Assembly (NCBI GenBank): GCA_964251665.1
Contig: CAXUKO010000001.1
Location: forward strand, 124,001-188,000
Length of the DNA: 64,000 nucleotides
Direction: 5' to 3'
Origin: JBBQLG01 sp964251665
GTDB lineage: Bacteria > Bacteroidota > Bacteroidia > Cytophagales > Spirosomataceae
The position numbers were made by a program, and so were the translations under genes. This document shows, piece after piece, positions 18,430 to 26,825 of this stretch. Under the pieces are notes generated by a model. It was not told the origin of the DNA and did no database searches. It worked only from the letters and a program-made list of their open reading frames with translations. Each line of letters begins with the position of its first letter. Within the stretch, counting starts at the first letter, position 1.

Positions 18430-18650
18430 TCAGTCTATTATTCCTTTGTGAATTAATGTCTGCTTCGCTTCTTTCCAAGTTATAGTCTCCTCATCCTGAG
18501 GAAGTCCGAGATCAATCAAGGCTCTCAGTTCTTCCTTTAAAAAGCAACTATATCGTGCCCGTTTTGCCCGCTCTGCTTCAAGTCGTCAAGGTCAATGACA
18601 ACCGCCTTACGCTTGCCTTCGGCGTTGGTTAAATTGTTGATAGCTTCCAC
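18430..18650 (-). pseudogene. Frameshifted antitoxin of the degraded toxin-antitoxin locus
   Basis: The first frame, from GTG 18650, opens MEAINNLTNAEGKRKAVVI and contains VVIDLDDLKQ, then reads out of frame to a stop at 18537. In the next frame the sequence continues as ERAKRARYSCFLKEEL, LRALIDLGLPQDEETITW and KQTLIHKGIID to a stop at 18430. One frameshift near the DDLKQ codons joins the two halves into an antitoxin of about 73 residues. It begins 3 bp after the GH3-family stop codon. The downstream toxin is also truncated, so the pair is dead. Confidence 0.75.
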
Positions 18651-18653
18651 GCT

Positions 18654-20156
18654 CTAAACTGTTTGCTCTGTCTTCAATAACGCGTCTGCAATGATCCGGT
18701 CGTTGGCCAGCCGGGGTACTTTGTTCTGACCACCCAGCTTACCCTGCGATTTCATATACCGCTGAAACGCCCCGCGCGGTAGACTCGTCAGCTTCAGCGG
18801 CCGAAGAATACCGCCCGAAATCAGATCGTCGTAATATACGTTGAGTGCGGTTAACCGGTTGTCGAGCGTACGGGTAAACGCATCCAGGTCATGTGGGGGC
18901 ATGGCAAATTCAATCAGCCATTCGTGGTAGGGGAGACCCTCAGCGGGCGTAACCATTGGTGCTACCGTAAATTCAACCACTTCCGTTTCAGGATGCTGCT
19001 GCATGGCATATCGAAGAGCTTTCTCCACTTCTTCACCAATCACGTGCTCCCCGAACGCGGAGATAAAGTGCTTGATCCGGCCGGTTACCAGTAGCCTGTA
19101 TGGGTCGCGCGAGACAAACTTCACCGTGTCGCCGAGCGAATACCCCCATAAACCGGCGTTGTTGTTGATGATGACGGCGTAATTTTTACCTAATTCCACT
19201 TCACCTATTGTTAGTCGGCGCGGGTTGGGATCATAGTACTCGTCGGTGGCAATGAATTCAAAAAAGATGCCACTGTCCACTAACAACAAAAGACCTTCGT
19301 CGGTCTGCGAATCCTGATAAGCAATGAAGCCCTCGGAGGCTGGGTACGTTTCAATAGAATCAAGCCGCCTGCCGATGCTGTCAAACAGTTTGGCCCGGTA
19401 CGGCTCAAAGTTGACGCCACCGTATACGAATACCGAAAAATCCGGAAAAACGTCTTTAATCAGTTTCCCGGTCCGCGCCTGAATCCGGTCGAAATACATC
19501 TGCACCCAGGGCGGAATCCCCGAAATAAGCGACATCGGCTGATGAATCGTCTCATCGATTATCCGGTCGAGTTTAGTCTCCCAGTCGTCGATAATGTTCG
19601 TTTCATAACTCGGCAACTGATTGGTGCGCAGATAAGCCGGAACATGGTGATTGGCAATGCCCGACAGACGCCCGGTTTTGATGCCCGCTTTCGTATCTAA
19701 CTCTGGACTGCCCGATAAAAATATTAGTTTCTTGTCCAGAAATGCGGAATTGCCCGTCTGATGAATGTAGTTCAGCAGGGCATCACGGGCCGAATTTATA
19801 TGGTTTGGAATGGAGTCGTGGGTAATGGGAATGTATTTGGTTCCGGAGGTCGTACCCGACGTTTTGGCAAAATAAAGCGGTTTACCCGGCCACAAAATAT
19901 CCGGCTGCCCGGCTACGACTTTCTCGATGTATGGCTTCAGCGCTTCGTAGTCCCGAACGGGTACGGCCTGCCGAAACTCGGCAATCGACCCAATCTCGTT
20001 AAAGTGGTGATCGGTGCCGAAAAGCGTATTTTTTCCGCCCGCCACCAGCCGCCGAAACCAGCGTTCCTGAGCCTCGGCGGGCCGATTCATCCAATCCTGT
20101 TGACGTTGCACGACCCACTTTGCCAGTGGCCGGCTTAATACCGAACGTACTCCCAT
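18654..20156 (-). CDS. GH3 auxin-responsive-promoter family protein (acyl-adenylating fold)
   Basis: A 500-residue cytosolic protein of the bacterial GH3 family, related to plant enzymes that adenylate an acid and conjugate it to an amino acid. FAKTSGTTSGTKYIPIT (about residues 107-123) is the phosphate-binding loop; YPASEGFIAYQ (about 242-252) and GYSLGDTVKF (about 332-341) are the other adenylate-binding motifs, and VTGRIKHFISAFGEHV (about 350-365) is the hinge. The bacterial substrate is not known from sequence. Start ATG 20156 sits 8 bp from a TACCTTTG box, implying a very short leader. It diverges from mreB. Confidence 0.88.
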   Translation of the reverse strand: MGVRSVLSRPLAKWVVQRQQDWMNRPAEAQERWFRRLVAGGKNTLFGTDHHFNEIGSIAEFRQAVPVRDYEALKPYIEKVVAGQPDILWPGKPLYFAKTSGTTSGTKYIPITHDSIPNHINSARDALLNYIHQTGNSAFLDKKLIFLSGSPELDTKAGIKTGRLSGIANHHVPAYLRTNQLPSYETNIIDDWETKLDRIIDETIHQPMSLISGIPPWVQMYFDRIQARTGKLIKDVFPDFSVFVYGGVNFEPYRAKLFDSIGRRLDSIETYPASEGFIAYQDSQTDEGLLLLVDSGIFFEFIATDEYYDPNPRRLTIGEVELGKNYAVIINNNAGLWGYSLGDTVKFVSRDPYRLLVTGRIKHFISAFGEHVIGEEVEKALRYAMQQHPETEVVEFTVAPMVTPAEGLPYHEWLIEFAMPPHDLDAFTRTLDNRLTALNVYYDDLISGGILRPLKLTSLPRGAFQRYMKSQGKLGGQNKVPRLANDRIIADALLKTEQTV

Positions 20157-20164
20157 AGCATCCG

Positions 20165-20172
20165 CAAAGGTA
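20165..20172 (-). promoter_or_regulatory. Candidate -7 element of the GH3-family gene
   Basis: On the minus strand this reads TACCTTTG, an exact TAnnTTTG match ending 8 bp before the start codon, which predicts an almost leaderless transcript. No well-spaced -33 TTG is evident. Confidence 0.45.
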
Positions 20173-20316
20173 GCGGTTTCGGCATCAAACCGGTACCTTC
20201 AAAAACCACCTAAACGCTTTATGCGGAGGCCTGTCGGTTTGATTATGAATTGAGTATAATCTTCAAAAAGTCACACGGGCGAATAATCTTTGGCGGGCTT
20301 TCTCTTAAATAATCTA

Positions 20317-20324
20317 TATTTTTG
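20317..20324 (+). promoter_or_regulatory. Candidate -7 element of the mreBCD operon
   Basis: TATTTTTG fits the Bacteroidota -7 consensus and lies 49 bp before the mreB start. A TTTG at 20289-20292 could be the -33 box, but the 24-bp gap is longer than usual. Confidence 0.5.
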
Positions 20325-20373
20325 CGGACTAATACGAAACCTTACGCACGAAGCGGGACTGTAACCACCTCAA

Positions 20374-21399
20374 ATGGGACTTTTCAATTTTCTCACCAGC
20401 GATATTGCTATTGACCTTGGTACGGCCAATACCCTGATTATTCATAAAGACCGGATTGTTGTCGATGAACCGTCAATCATCGCCATGGACAAAGTCAGCG
20501 GTAAGGTGCTGGCTATTGGCCATAAGGCGATGCAGATGCACGAAAAGACGAATGAAAACATAAAAACGATTCGCCCGCTTAAAGACGGTGTAATTGCTGA
20601 CTTTACGGCTGCCGAGTTGATGATTCGCGGGTTGATCAAGATGATCGACTCGGGTAATCGGATGTTTTCGCCTTCGCACCGCATGGTTATTTGCATTCCA
20701 TCGGGCATCACCGAAGTAGAAAAGCGGGCCGTTAAGGACTCTGCCGAACATGCTGGTGCGAAAGAGGTGTATATGGTACACGAACCCATCGCAGCCGCCA
20801 TCGGTATCGGTATTGACATCACGCAGCCGAATGGTACCATGATTGTCGATATTGGCGGTGGCACGACCGAAATTGCGGTGATTGCCCTATCGGGCATCGT
20901 TTGCGAACAGTCGATCCGTATTGCGGGCGACGTGTTTACCCGTGACATCGTGGATTACATGCGCCGGGAGCACAACCTGCTCATCGGCGAACGCTCCGCC
21001 GAACAGATCAAGATTGAAGTAGGTTCGGCCTTACCTGAACTTGATAGTCCACCGAACGATTACGAAATCCGGGGCCGCGATTTAATGACAGGTATTCCGA
21101 AAGAGATTAAAGTGACATACAGTGAAATCGCCTACGCTCTCGACAAGTCGATCTCCAAGATTGAGGAAGCCGTAATGAAAGCGCTTGAGATTTCGCCCCC
21201 GGAATTGTCCGCTGATATCTACACAAACGGTATTCACCTGACTGGGGGCGGAGCCCTGCTCCACGGGTTGGATAAACGGTTAGCTGCCAAAACCAAACTG
21301 CCGATTCACGTAGCCGACGATCCGCTCAAGGCTGTCGTGAAAGGGACCGGCGAGGTGATTAAAAACCTGGACTTGTATAAGTCGGTATTGATCAGCTAA
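20374..21399 (+). CDS. mreB: Rod shape-determining actin-like protein MreB
   Basis: A 341-residue cytosolic ATPase of normal length. Actin-fold motifs are present: IDLGTANTLI (phosphate 1, about residues 13-22), MIVDIGGGTTEIAVI (phosphate 2, about 156-170) and LTGGGALLHGLDKRL (adenosine, about 289-303). MreB forms membrane-bound filaments that direct lateral cell-wall synthesis. The N-terminal MGLFNFL resembles the amphipathic membrane-binding start seen in other MreB proteins. It heads a mreB-mreC-mreD operon. Confidence 0.97.
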   Translation: MGLFNFLTSDIAIDLGTANTLIIHKDRIVVDEPSIIAMDKVSGKVLAIGHKAMQMHEKTNENIKTIRPLKDGVIADFTAAELMIRGLIKMIDSGNRMFSPSHRMVICIPSGITEVEKRAVKDSAEHAGAKEVYMVHEPIAAAIGIGIDITQPNGTMIVDIGGGTTEIAVIALSGIVCEQSIRIAGDVFTRDIVDYMRREHNLLIGERSAEQIKIEVGSALPELDSPPNDYEIRGRDLMTGIPKEIKVTYSEIAYALDKSISKIEEAVMKALEISPPELSADIYTNGIHLTGGGALLHGLDKRLAAKTKLPIHVADDPLKAVVKGTGEVIKNLDLYKSVLIS

Positions 21400-21486
21400 T
21401 GCCGCATTATTGATATACGGATAGGTTTGGGTCTTCGACTCAAACCTATCGCCATTTTCACCGATACCCCAATAGCCGCCCAGCGT

Positions 21487-22320
21487 ATGGGAGAATTAGT
21501 TGAGTTTATCGTCCGAAGCCGGAATTTCATCCTGTTTATGTTGCTGGAAGTACTCTGCTTTTACTTCATCATCAACACAAATAACTATTGGAATGCCAGT
21601 TTCTTCAATACGTCGAACCGGTATGCCGCGCAACTGCTGACCTGGTCGAATGCGGCACAGGAGTATTCGCAACTGCGCGACGTAAATGCCGATCTGGCCT
21701 TGGAAAACCAGCGGCTGCATAGTGAGCTTATGAAGCTACAACAGGCCCGCCCGCCTGCTCCGGTAGCCTACCGTGCCGATTCCGCTTTTGCGGACCGCTT
21801 TCAGTACACAGTAGCCAAGGTTATTAATAACACGACCCAACTGGCTAACAATTATCTGACAATCGACAAGGGTACTGACGATGGGATTGCGCCCGGAATG
21901 GGAGTTATATCACCGACCGGAGTTGTGGGAAAAGTCCGATACTGCAATCGTCATTTTTCGGTGGTAACGTCGATTCTGCATTCTGAATACCGGGTATCGT
22001 CGCGTTTGGTGAAAGCGGATGAGATTGGTTCGGCCCGTTGGGAAGGTGTTGACCCGCACGTGATGACACTGCTGGATATCTCGCGCTACAAGCCCGTGAG
22101 TATTGGTGATTCGGTCGTTACGTCGGAGTTTAACTCAAACTTCCCGCCCGGTATCCTGGTAGGGCGCGTGAAACGGGTCGGCGTCCGGCCCGATCAGACC
22201 TTTCATGATATCGACCTGACGGTGGCCACCAATTTTGGAAACCTCTCGTTTGTGTATATTATCACGAACCGGTTAGAGGTCGAACAGAAACAACTGGAAA
22301 AACAAGTTGACGAGAAATAG
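21487..22320 (+). CDS. mreC: Rod shape-determining protein MreC
   Basis: A 277-residue protein with one N-terminal membrane span (NFILFMLLEVLCFYFIINT), a periplasmic coiled coil (about residues 50-85, NADLALENQRLHSELMKL) and a beta-barrel domain containing YLTIDKGTDDGIAPGMGVI and GVVGKV, the hallmark of MreC. It links the MreB filament with the elongation machinery. ATG 21487 is preferred over the in-frame TTG 21427, because the extra 20 residues do not fit MreC starts. Gap to mreB is 87 bp and to mreD 48 bp. Confidence 0.93.
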   Translation: MGELVEFIVRSRNFILFMLLEVLCFYFIINTNNYWNASFFNTSNRYAAQLLTWSNAAQEYSQLRDVNADLALENQRLHSELMKLQQARPPAPVAYRADSAFADRFQYTVAKVINNTTQLANNYLTIDKGTDDGIAPGMGVISPTGVVGKVRYCNRHFSVVTSILHSEYRVSSRLVKADEIGSARWEGVDPHVMTLLDISRYKPVSIGDSVVTSEFNSNFPPGILVGRVKRVGVRPDQTFHDIDLTVATNFGNLSFVYIITNRLEVEQKQLEKQVDEK

Positions 22321-22368
22321 ATGATTCAGATTGCTGATCCATTCTGAGTTACCCATTACCCACCACCG

Positions 22369-22875
22369 ATGACGCTTCGCGAGATAGTAACGACTGCCTT
22401 TCTGTTTATTCTTTACGTGCTGCTACAGATTCTGCTGGTGCGTAATCTGGTGTTGTTCGATTACGGCTTCTGTTTCATCTACGTAGCCGCTATTCTACTC
22501 CTGCCCTACGAGATAAGTCTGACGGCGCTGTTGCTTATTAGTTTTGCCACCGGAATTGTAGTCGATACCTTTTATAACACACTCGGTATTCATGCCGCGG
22601 CTACAGTACTGATGGCTTATCTGCGTCCGCTTGTTGTTCGTGCACAGATGGCACCCGGCGTTCAGGAGGCCCGTATTGAATTTTCGTTGCACGGACTGGG
22701 TCTTGGGCCATTCGTGCGGTATATTTTCGTGCTGATATTGATTCACCATACGGCTCTGTTCTTTATTGAAGCCGGGAGTCTCAGTCTGATTTTGCCTACG
22801 CTGGTACGTGTTGTGGCGAGTACCTTGTTTACTACGGTGAGTATTGTACTGATTCAGTTTTTTACCCGAAATTAA
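22369..22875 (+). CDS. mreD: Rod shape-determining protein MreD
   Basis: A 168-residue polytopic membrane protein with five or six hydrophobic segments (FLFILYVLLQILLV near the start; FVRYIFVLILIHHTALFF later). The position directly after mreC and the length are typical. MreD belongs to the elongasome. In many Bacteroidota the operon continues with the penicillin-binding protein and rodA, but here the next gene is a sigma factor. Confidence 0.88.
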   Translation: MTLREIVTTAFLFILYVLLQILLVRNLVLFDYGFCFIYVAAILLLPYEISLTALLLISFATGIVVDTFYNTLGIHAAATVLMAYLRPLVVRAQMAPGVQEARIEFSLHGLGLGPFVRYIFVLILIHHTALFFIEAGSLSLILPTLVRVVASTLFTTVSIVLIQFFTRN

Positions 22876-23036
22876 GTAAGCTGTCAATTTGACCGAAAGC
22901 TTGATTTTCAAACTATTTGCACAAACAAAGGCTTGATTTTTGTAGTCATCCTACGATAGGTTTCCGTCTACGCCATGAGATTTTATGCCTAAAGCAGGAA
23001 CGGAACACTGCTGAACGGCAATTAACTTGTAATTTT

Positions 23037-23648
23037 ATGGCGACCATGCCCGAAATTATGTCAGACACGCCAACCCGCGGGTACAGCGAAGATCAGAAAT
23101 ACCAGATCTTCAATAAGGAGTTCATGCCTCACATCGACTCCATGTATAACTTTGCTTTTCGTCTGACAATGGACGAAGATGACGCCAATGATTTGGTGCA
23201 GGATACTTATTTAAAGGCTTTTCGGTTCATTTCCTCGTTTGAGCAAGGAACCAACGCAAAAGCATGGCTGTTCCGTATCCTGAAGAATAGCTTCATTAAC
23301 GATTATCGGAAGAAGAGTAAAGAGCCGGCAAAAGTCGATTATCAGGATGTAGAGACAACCTATAATTCGGAAGATGCCGAAGTGGAACACACCACTGACC
23401 TGCGCGTAGATACGGTGCAGGATATGATCGGTGATGAAGTGGCCACAGCACTTAACTCCTTACCGGTTGATTTTCGGACGGTTATTATTCTTTGCGACAT
23501 TGAAGGATTTACCTACGAGGAAATGGCCAAAATTCTGGACATTCCGATTGGTACGGTCCGCTCCCGGTTGCACCGCGCCCGTAACCTGTTGAAAGACAAA
23601 CTTCGGGACTACGCAGCATCGATGGGATATAATGAAAGTGAAGATTAA
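23037..23648 (+). CDS. ECF-type RNA polymerase sigma factor
   Basis: A sigma-70 family protein of about 203 residues. Region 2 spans FNKEFMPHIDSMYNFAFRL, with DLVQDTYLKAFR (-10 recognition) and NAKAWLFRILKNSFINDYR; region 4 contains YEEMAKILDIPIGTVRSRLH, a helix-turn-helix for -35 recognition. Regions 1 and 3 are absent, as in ECF factors. Region 2 plus a long acidic linker resembles SigW/RpoE-type members of Bacteroidota. ATG 23037 is a reasonable start, with ATG 23058 (MSDTP) as alternative; the longer frame to 22917 has no homologous look. A small Cys/His protein follows and is the likely anti-sigma partner. Confidence 0.92.
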   Translation: MATMPEIMSDTPTRGYSEDQKYQIFNKEFMPHIDSMYNFAFRLTMDEDDANDLVQDTYLKAFRFISSFEQGTNAKAWLFRILKNSFINDYRKKSKEPAKVDYQDVETTYNSEDAEVEHTTDLRVDTVQDMIGDEVATALNSLPVDFRTVIILCDIEGFTYEEMAKILDIPIGTVRSRLHRARNLLKDKLRDYAASMGYNESED

Positions 23649-23736
23649 TCTGGACTTGGAAACTTTTTTTACCACTGATTTGGTTACACTGACAACACAA
23701 CGTATTCTTATTCTTGGAATAAATTAAACTTTTCCA

Positions 23737-24033
23737 ATGCAAACGCCATTGCCATCGTCCTCAACTTCGCCTAATGCGAACCCTCACATGAAGCAACAGT
23801 GTGATCACCAAGCGGATTGTCTGAAGATGATTCAGTTGATTCTGGACGGAGAGGCCACTGAAGATCAGGTAAAGAAATTTTACCAGATAAACCTTGAATC
23901 CTGCCGCCCCTGCATCGAAATGTATCACCTGGAGAAAGAAATTAAAGACTTGCTACAGGGTAAAATGGAAAAGAAATGCTGCCCCGGATCGCTGATTGAT
24001 TCGATCAAAGCAAAAATTGTCAGTTTCAGTTAG
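23737..24033 (+). CDS. Small Cys/His-rich protein, likely anti-sigma factor of the zinc-binding type
   Basis: A 98-residue cytosolic protein without membrane segment. It has CDHQADC (about residues 22-28), a central helix and ESCRPCIEMYHLEKEI (about 54-69), giving spaced Cys and His residues that can bind zinc, then KKCCPG. Position 88 bp after an ECF sigma gene in the same direction, plus the CxxC, supports a ZAS-like anti-sigma. The first 17 residues are Ser/Pro/Asn-rich; translation could start at Met18 instead. Its stop is 2 bp before the TTG start of gmk, suggesting co-translation. Confidence 0.65.
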   Translation: MQTPLPSSSTSPNANPHMKQQCDHQADCLKMIQLILDGEATEDQVKKFYQINLESCRPCIEMYHLEKEIKDLLQGKMEKKCCPGSLIDSIKAKIVSFS

Positions 24034-24035
24034 TT

Positions 24036-24635
24036 TTGGAAGGCAAACTCATCATCTTTTCAGCCCCATCCGGTTCGGGCAAAACGACCATCGTTCATCA
24101 TCTGCTGGCGACCAACCAGAATCTGGGCTTTTCTATTTCGGCCTGTACCCGCGATCGCCGGGGCCGCAGTGAACAAAACGGTAAAGATTATTATTTCCTT
24201 ACACCTGACGAATTCAAGCAGAAAATCGACAATAATGAATTTGTCGAGTGGGAGGAAGTGTATACCGGAGCTTTCTACGGTACGTTGAAATCAGAAATTC
24301 AACGGTTGTGGGACGAGGGGAAACACGTTTTGTTCGACGTTGATGTCAAGGGAGGGCTTGAACTCAAGAAATACTACGGCGACCGGGCATTAGCCGTTTT
24401 CGTAAAAGTCCCTGACGAAGAAACGCTGGTTGAACGCCTTAAAGGTCGTGGTACTGAAACGGCTGACAGCCTCTCCAAACGCTTGTTCAAAGTACATTTC
24501 GAGATGAGTTTTCAGGACCAGTTTGATGTGATTCTGGTAAACGACAAACTCGATGATTCACTGCTGAAGGCGCAAAAATTAGTGGATGGCTTTGTTCAAA
24601 ACGCCACTATGCCAATGAGGGGCACAATCATTTAA
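24036..24635 (+). CDS. gmk: Guanylate kinase
   Basis: A 199-residue cytosolic enzyme that phosphorylates GMP to GDP. FSAPSGSGKTTIVHHLL is the P-loop (about residues 8-24); SACTRDRRGRSEQNGKDYYF is the GMP-binding region; DVDVKGGLELK (about 99-109) carries the Asp motif. The frame has no ATG near the start; TTG 24036 gives MEGKLIIFSAPSG, which matches the usual Gmk start, so TTG is the likely initiator, 2 bp after the previous stop. A terminator hairpin follows. Confidence 0.95.
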   Translation: MEGKLIIFSAPSGSGKTTIVHHLLATNQNLGFSISACTRDRRGRSEQNGKDYYFLTPDEFKQKIDNNEFVEWEEVYTGAFYGTLKSEIQRLWDEGKHVLFDVDVKGGLELKKYYGDRALAVFVKVPDEETLVERLKGRGTETADSLSKRLFKVHFEMSFQDQFDVILVNDKLDDSLLKAQKLVDGFVQNATMPMRGTII

Positions 24636-24655
24636 TATCCAACTGCTATTTTCGG

Positions 24656-24690
24656 GACCTGTATGGCGTAATAACCATGCAGGTCTTTTT
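24656..24690 (+). terminator. Terminator after gmk
   Basis: The stem GACCTGTATGG pairs with CCATGCAGGTC (one G-U pair) and is followed by TTTTT. It ends 15 bp before nadD, so nadD may have its own promoter or partial read-through. Confidence 0.8.
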
Positions 24691-24704
24691 ACTTATTGGC
24701 CCCT

Positions 24705-25277
24705 ATGAAAATTGGTTTATTTTTCGGTTCCTTCAACCCTATCCATATCGGGCACCTGATTATTGCCAATACGCTGGCAACTACAACGGATTTAGAACAG
24801 GTGTGGTTTGTTGTATCACCCCAGAATCCGTTCAAAAAGTCGAAGGGATTACTACACGAGTTTGATCGCTTAGACATGGTTGAGCGGGCTATTGCCGATA
24901 ACAGCCACCTGAAAGCGACCAATATTGAGTTCTCAATGCCCAAGCCGAGCTATACCATCGATACGCTCGTGCGGCTACAGGAAAAATATCCGCAGCATAC
25001 GTTTCGACTTATTGTGGGTGAAGATAATCTGGCTCAGTTTGCCAACTGGAAGAACTACGATAAAATTCTGGAGTTCTTTGGCCTGTACGTTTATCCCCGA
25101 CCTAATGCGGTTGTCAGTGATGTTAAGGAGCATCCAAACGTGCGGGTGATTCAAGCACCCTTATTGGATATTTCCGCGACATTCATCCGGGACTGCATTC
25201 GTCAGAACCGGTCCATTCGCTACATGGTACCGGAAGTCGTAGAGGAAATGATCAGCCGAAAGAAGTTCTACTTGTGA
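24705..25277 (+). CDS. nadD: Nicotinate-nucleotide adenylyltransferase
   Basis: A 190-residue cytosolic enzyme that converts nicotinate mononucleotide and ATP to deamido-NAD. GLFFGSFNPIHIGHLIIAN is the nucleotidyltransferase start with the GxFxPxHxGH motif; FRLIVGEDNLAQFANWKNY is the typical central region; ISATFIRDCIRQNRSIRYM (about 160-178) is the ISxTxxR motif. ATG 24705 is preferred over TTG 24696. NAD synthesis is worth noting beside possible NAD-cleaving proteins (the RES toxin and the deoxyribosyltransferase-like protein), but that link is only inference. Confidence 0.95.
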   Translation: MKIGLFFGSFNPIHIGHLIIANTLATTTDLEQVWFVVSPQNPFKKSKGLLHEFDRLDMVERAIADNSHLKATNIEFSMPKPSYTIDTLVRLQEKYPQHTFRLIVGEDNLAQFANWKNYDKILEFFGLYVYPRPNAVVSDVKEHPNVRVIQAPLLDISATFIRDCIRQNRSIRYMVPEVVEEMISRKKFYL

Positions 25278-25318
25278 GCGAAACTGTTGAAACGGTTAAT
25301 CTGGAATAAATTTTCTGT

Positions 25319-25344
25319 CAGACTACGGTTTAAACCGTGGTCTG
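25319..25344. terminator. Hairpin between convergent nadD and lipoprotein gene
   Basis: CAGACTACGGTTT pairs with AAACCGTGGTCTG (one G-U/T-G position) with no loop beyond the centre. It sits 7 bp from the end of the minus-strand lipoprotein gene. Confidence 0.65.
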
Positions 25345-25350
25345 AGAACA

Positions 25351-25758
25351 TCACGGCATTCCGTTCTGGTAGGTTACCTCGGTAGCGATGCCCATCGCAC
25401 TAAATCGAATGGCAACACTGGGGCTATCCTGCACCGTTTTCCGATCTTTGCAATGCTGACCGGGAGCTACGAAATACACGTAATATTTCTGACTACGGTC
25501 GGCCAGCTGCTGACGGTCGGGAATACCGAGTAGGGTACCAATTTCATTAGCAGACCGCCCTTTTATTTCGGTCTGCTGAATGGCCTTTAGGTCTTTGATC
25601 AACTTGGCCCGGACATTCTTACACCCATTCTGGTCTTCCCGCCATTTAACCAGATCGAGACTACCCAGTTTTTCGGGGGCGGGGCCGCAACCCAACAGCC
25701 AGCCCAAGGCCAGTGTCAGTACCAATCCCTTGTGCCGTAATGAATGGTTATTGTTCAT
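25351..25758 (-). CDS. Small lipoprotein of unknown function
   Basis: A 135-residue protein with a signal peptide (GLVLTLALGWLLGC) ending in a lipobox Cys at about residue 24, so anchored in a membrane on the periplasmic side. The mature part includes the segment ANEIGTLLGIPDRQQLADRS and KYYVYFVAPGQHC, which recalls the small alpha/beta fold of BamE/SmpA-like lipoproteins, but the similarity is weak. Four Cys residues remain after the lipobox region, including GCKN and GQHC. ATG 25758 overlaps the end of the M28 gene by 11 bp, so the two are co-transcribed. Confidence 0.75.
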   Translation of the reverse strand: MNNNHSLRHKGLVLTLALGWLLGCGPAPEKLGSLDLVKWREDQNGCKNVRAKLIKDLKAIQQTEIKGRSANEIGTLLGIPDRQQLADRSQKYYVYFVAPGQHCKDRKTVQDSPSVAIRFSAMGIATEVTYQNGMP

Positions 25759-26767
25759 TGTAAAGTGCCTGCAATAAGGTTTGTCCTACTACTTTCATCG
25801 TGTTCTTATCAATGTACCGCATGTCATCCTGAAGCGTATGGTGAGCGGGAAAGAAGCCGCCAGTAGTGGTATTGGTCTGAATGATGTCTATAGTCGGGAT
25901 TTTAGCAATGGTATTCGGGGCAATGTGATCGTCGGTAATCGAGCCACCCATTGTATCCACAAAATACTGACTGTAGCCCAACTTACTGGCCGTCTGCCAG
26001 ATGTTGTTAACCACGGTAGGAGCAACCTGCATAGAGTACCCCTCTTTGGCAAACGTTGCCCCCTTACCGCCAACCATATCCAGCAGGACACCATAATAGG
26101 CTGAGTAATTCGGTTTGTGGAGGTTCTTGGCCCAGTAGCGTGAACCCAGGCCGTATCCATAATAGTCGATGTCTCCACTCGCCTTTTCAAAATCTTTGGT
26201 CGCCTTTTCACTGTTCCCCCAATCCTCGACGTCGAAACAGACAAAGTCAACGCCGACAGTTGGCTTCGCAGGCGACTGATGCAGGGTACGGGCCATTTCC
26301 AGCATTACAGCTACCCCACTGGCACCATCGTTGGCCGCAGGAACAGGCTTGGTGCGGTTAGCTGCTACGCTGTCATCATCGGCAACCGGACGCGAATCCC
26401 AGTGAGCCGAAATAAAAATGCGCTTGCCCACCTGTGGGTTTATACTGGCGATTATGTTGCGTGCTTTCAGCTTCGTCCCATCCCAACCCGTCGCCGTGAA
26501 ATCCTGCACCGTTACCTCGCAGCCAAATTCTTTGAACTTCGCGATGATGTAATCGCCCGTGCGCTGGTGGGCGGGGGTATTGGGTACGCGCGGACCGAAA
26601 TCGACCTGCTGTTTGGTATAGGCATAAGCCGAGTCGGCATTAAAGGCGGGCGCCTTAGCCATAGCCATCTGGTCCGCTTTAGTGTCCGTCTGATCGGTCG
26701 ATTTTGATTTACAGGCCGCTACCGCCAATAGGGTGGCTACTGCGTAGCCGAGAAGTTTCGTTGTCAT
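25748..26767 (-). CDS. M28 family zinc aminopeptidase / glutaminyl-cyclase-like lipoprotein
   Basis: A 339-residue lipoprotein: signal peptide GYAVATLLAVAAC with a lipobox Cys about residue 19. The M28 zinc ligands are visible in ISAHWDSRP (His, Asp), PAANDGASGVAV (bridging Asp) and CFDVEDWGNS (Glu pair), with DDHIAPN late in the domain. Relatives are aminopeptidases or glutaminyl-peptide cyclotransferases; WGNS and YYGYGLGSRYW are closer to the cyclase-like subgroup, but this is not settled. ATG 26767 is used; the longer frame to 26836 reads through the REP-like hairpin and is unlikely to be coding. Confidence 0.88.
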   Translation of the reverse strand: MTTKLLGYAVATLLAVAACKSKSTDQTDTKADQMAMAKAPAFNADSAYAYTKQQVDFGPRVPNTPAHQRTGDYIIAKFKEFGCEVTVQDFTATGWDGTKLKARNIIASINPQVGKRIFISAHWDSRPVADDDSVAANRTKPVPAANDGASGVAVMLEMARTLHQSPAKPTVGVDFVCFDVEDWGNSEKATKDFEKASGDIDYYGYGLGSRYWAKNLHKPNYSAYYGVLLDMVGGKGATFAKEGYSMQVAPTVVNNIWQTASKLGYSQYFVDTMGGSITDDHIAPNTIAKIPTIDIIQTNTTTGGFFPAHHTLQDDMRYIDKNTMKVVGQTLLQALYNEQ

Positions 26768-26785
26768 TTTGTTTATCTGTGTACC

Positions 26786-26803
26786 CCGGATGCCCACATC
26801 CGG
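26786..26803. repeat. REP-like 18-bp hairpin, same family as 30509-30568
   Basis: CCGGATG-CCCA-CATCCGG: a 7-bp stem and 4-nt loop, 19 bp upstream of the M28 start codon. The reverse complement, with its flank, closely matches the sequence upstream of the PfkB gene at 30550-30580, including the following GGTACACA versus GATACACA. Confidence 0.65.
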
Positions 26804-26825
26804 TCGGACCGCCGAAGCGGATATA

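Noticed and set aside
23737..24033. Anti-sigma-like protein considered as a metal-carrier or ferredoxin
   Set aside because: The Cys spacing does not fit a ferredoxin and the gene follows an ECF sigma gene; zinc-type anti-sigma is the better reading.
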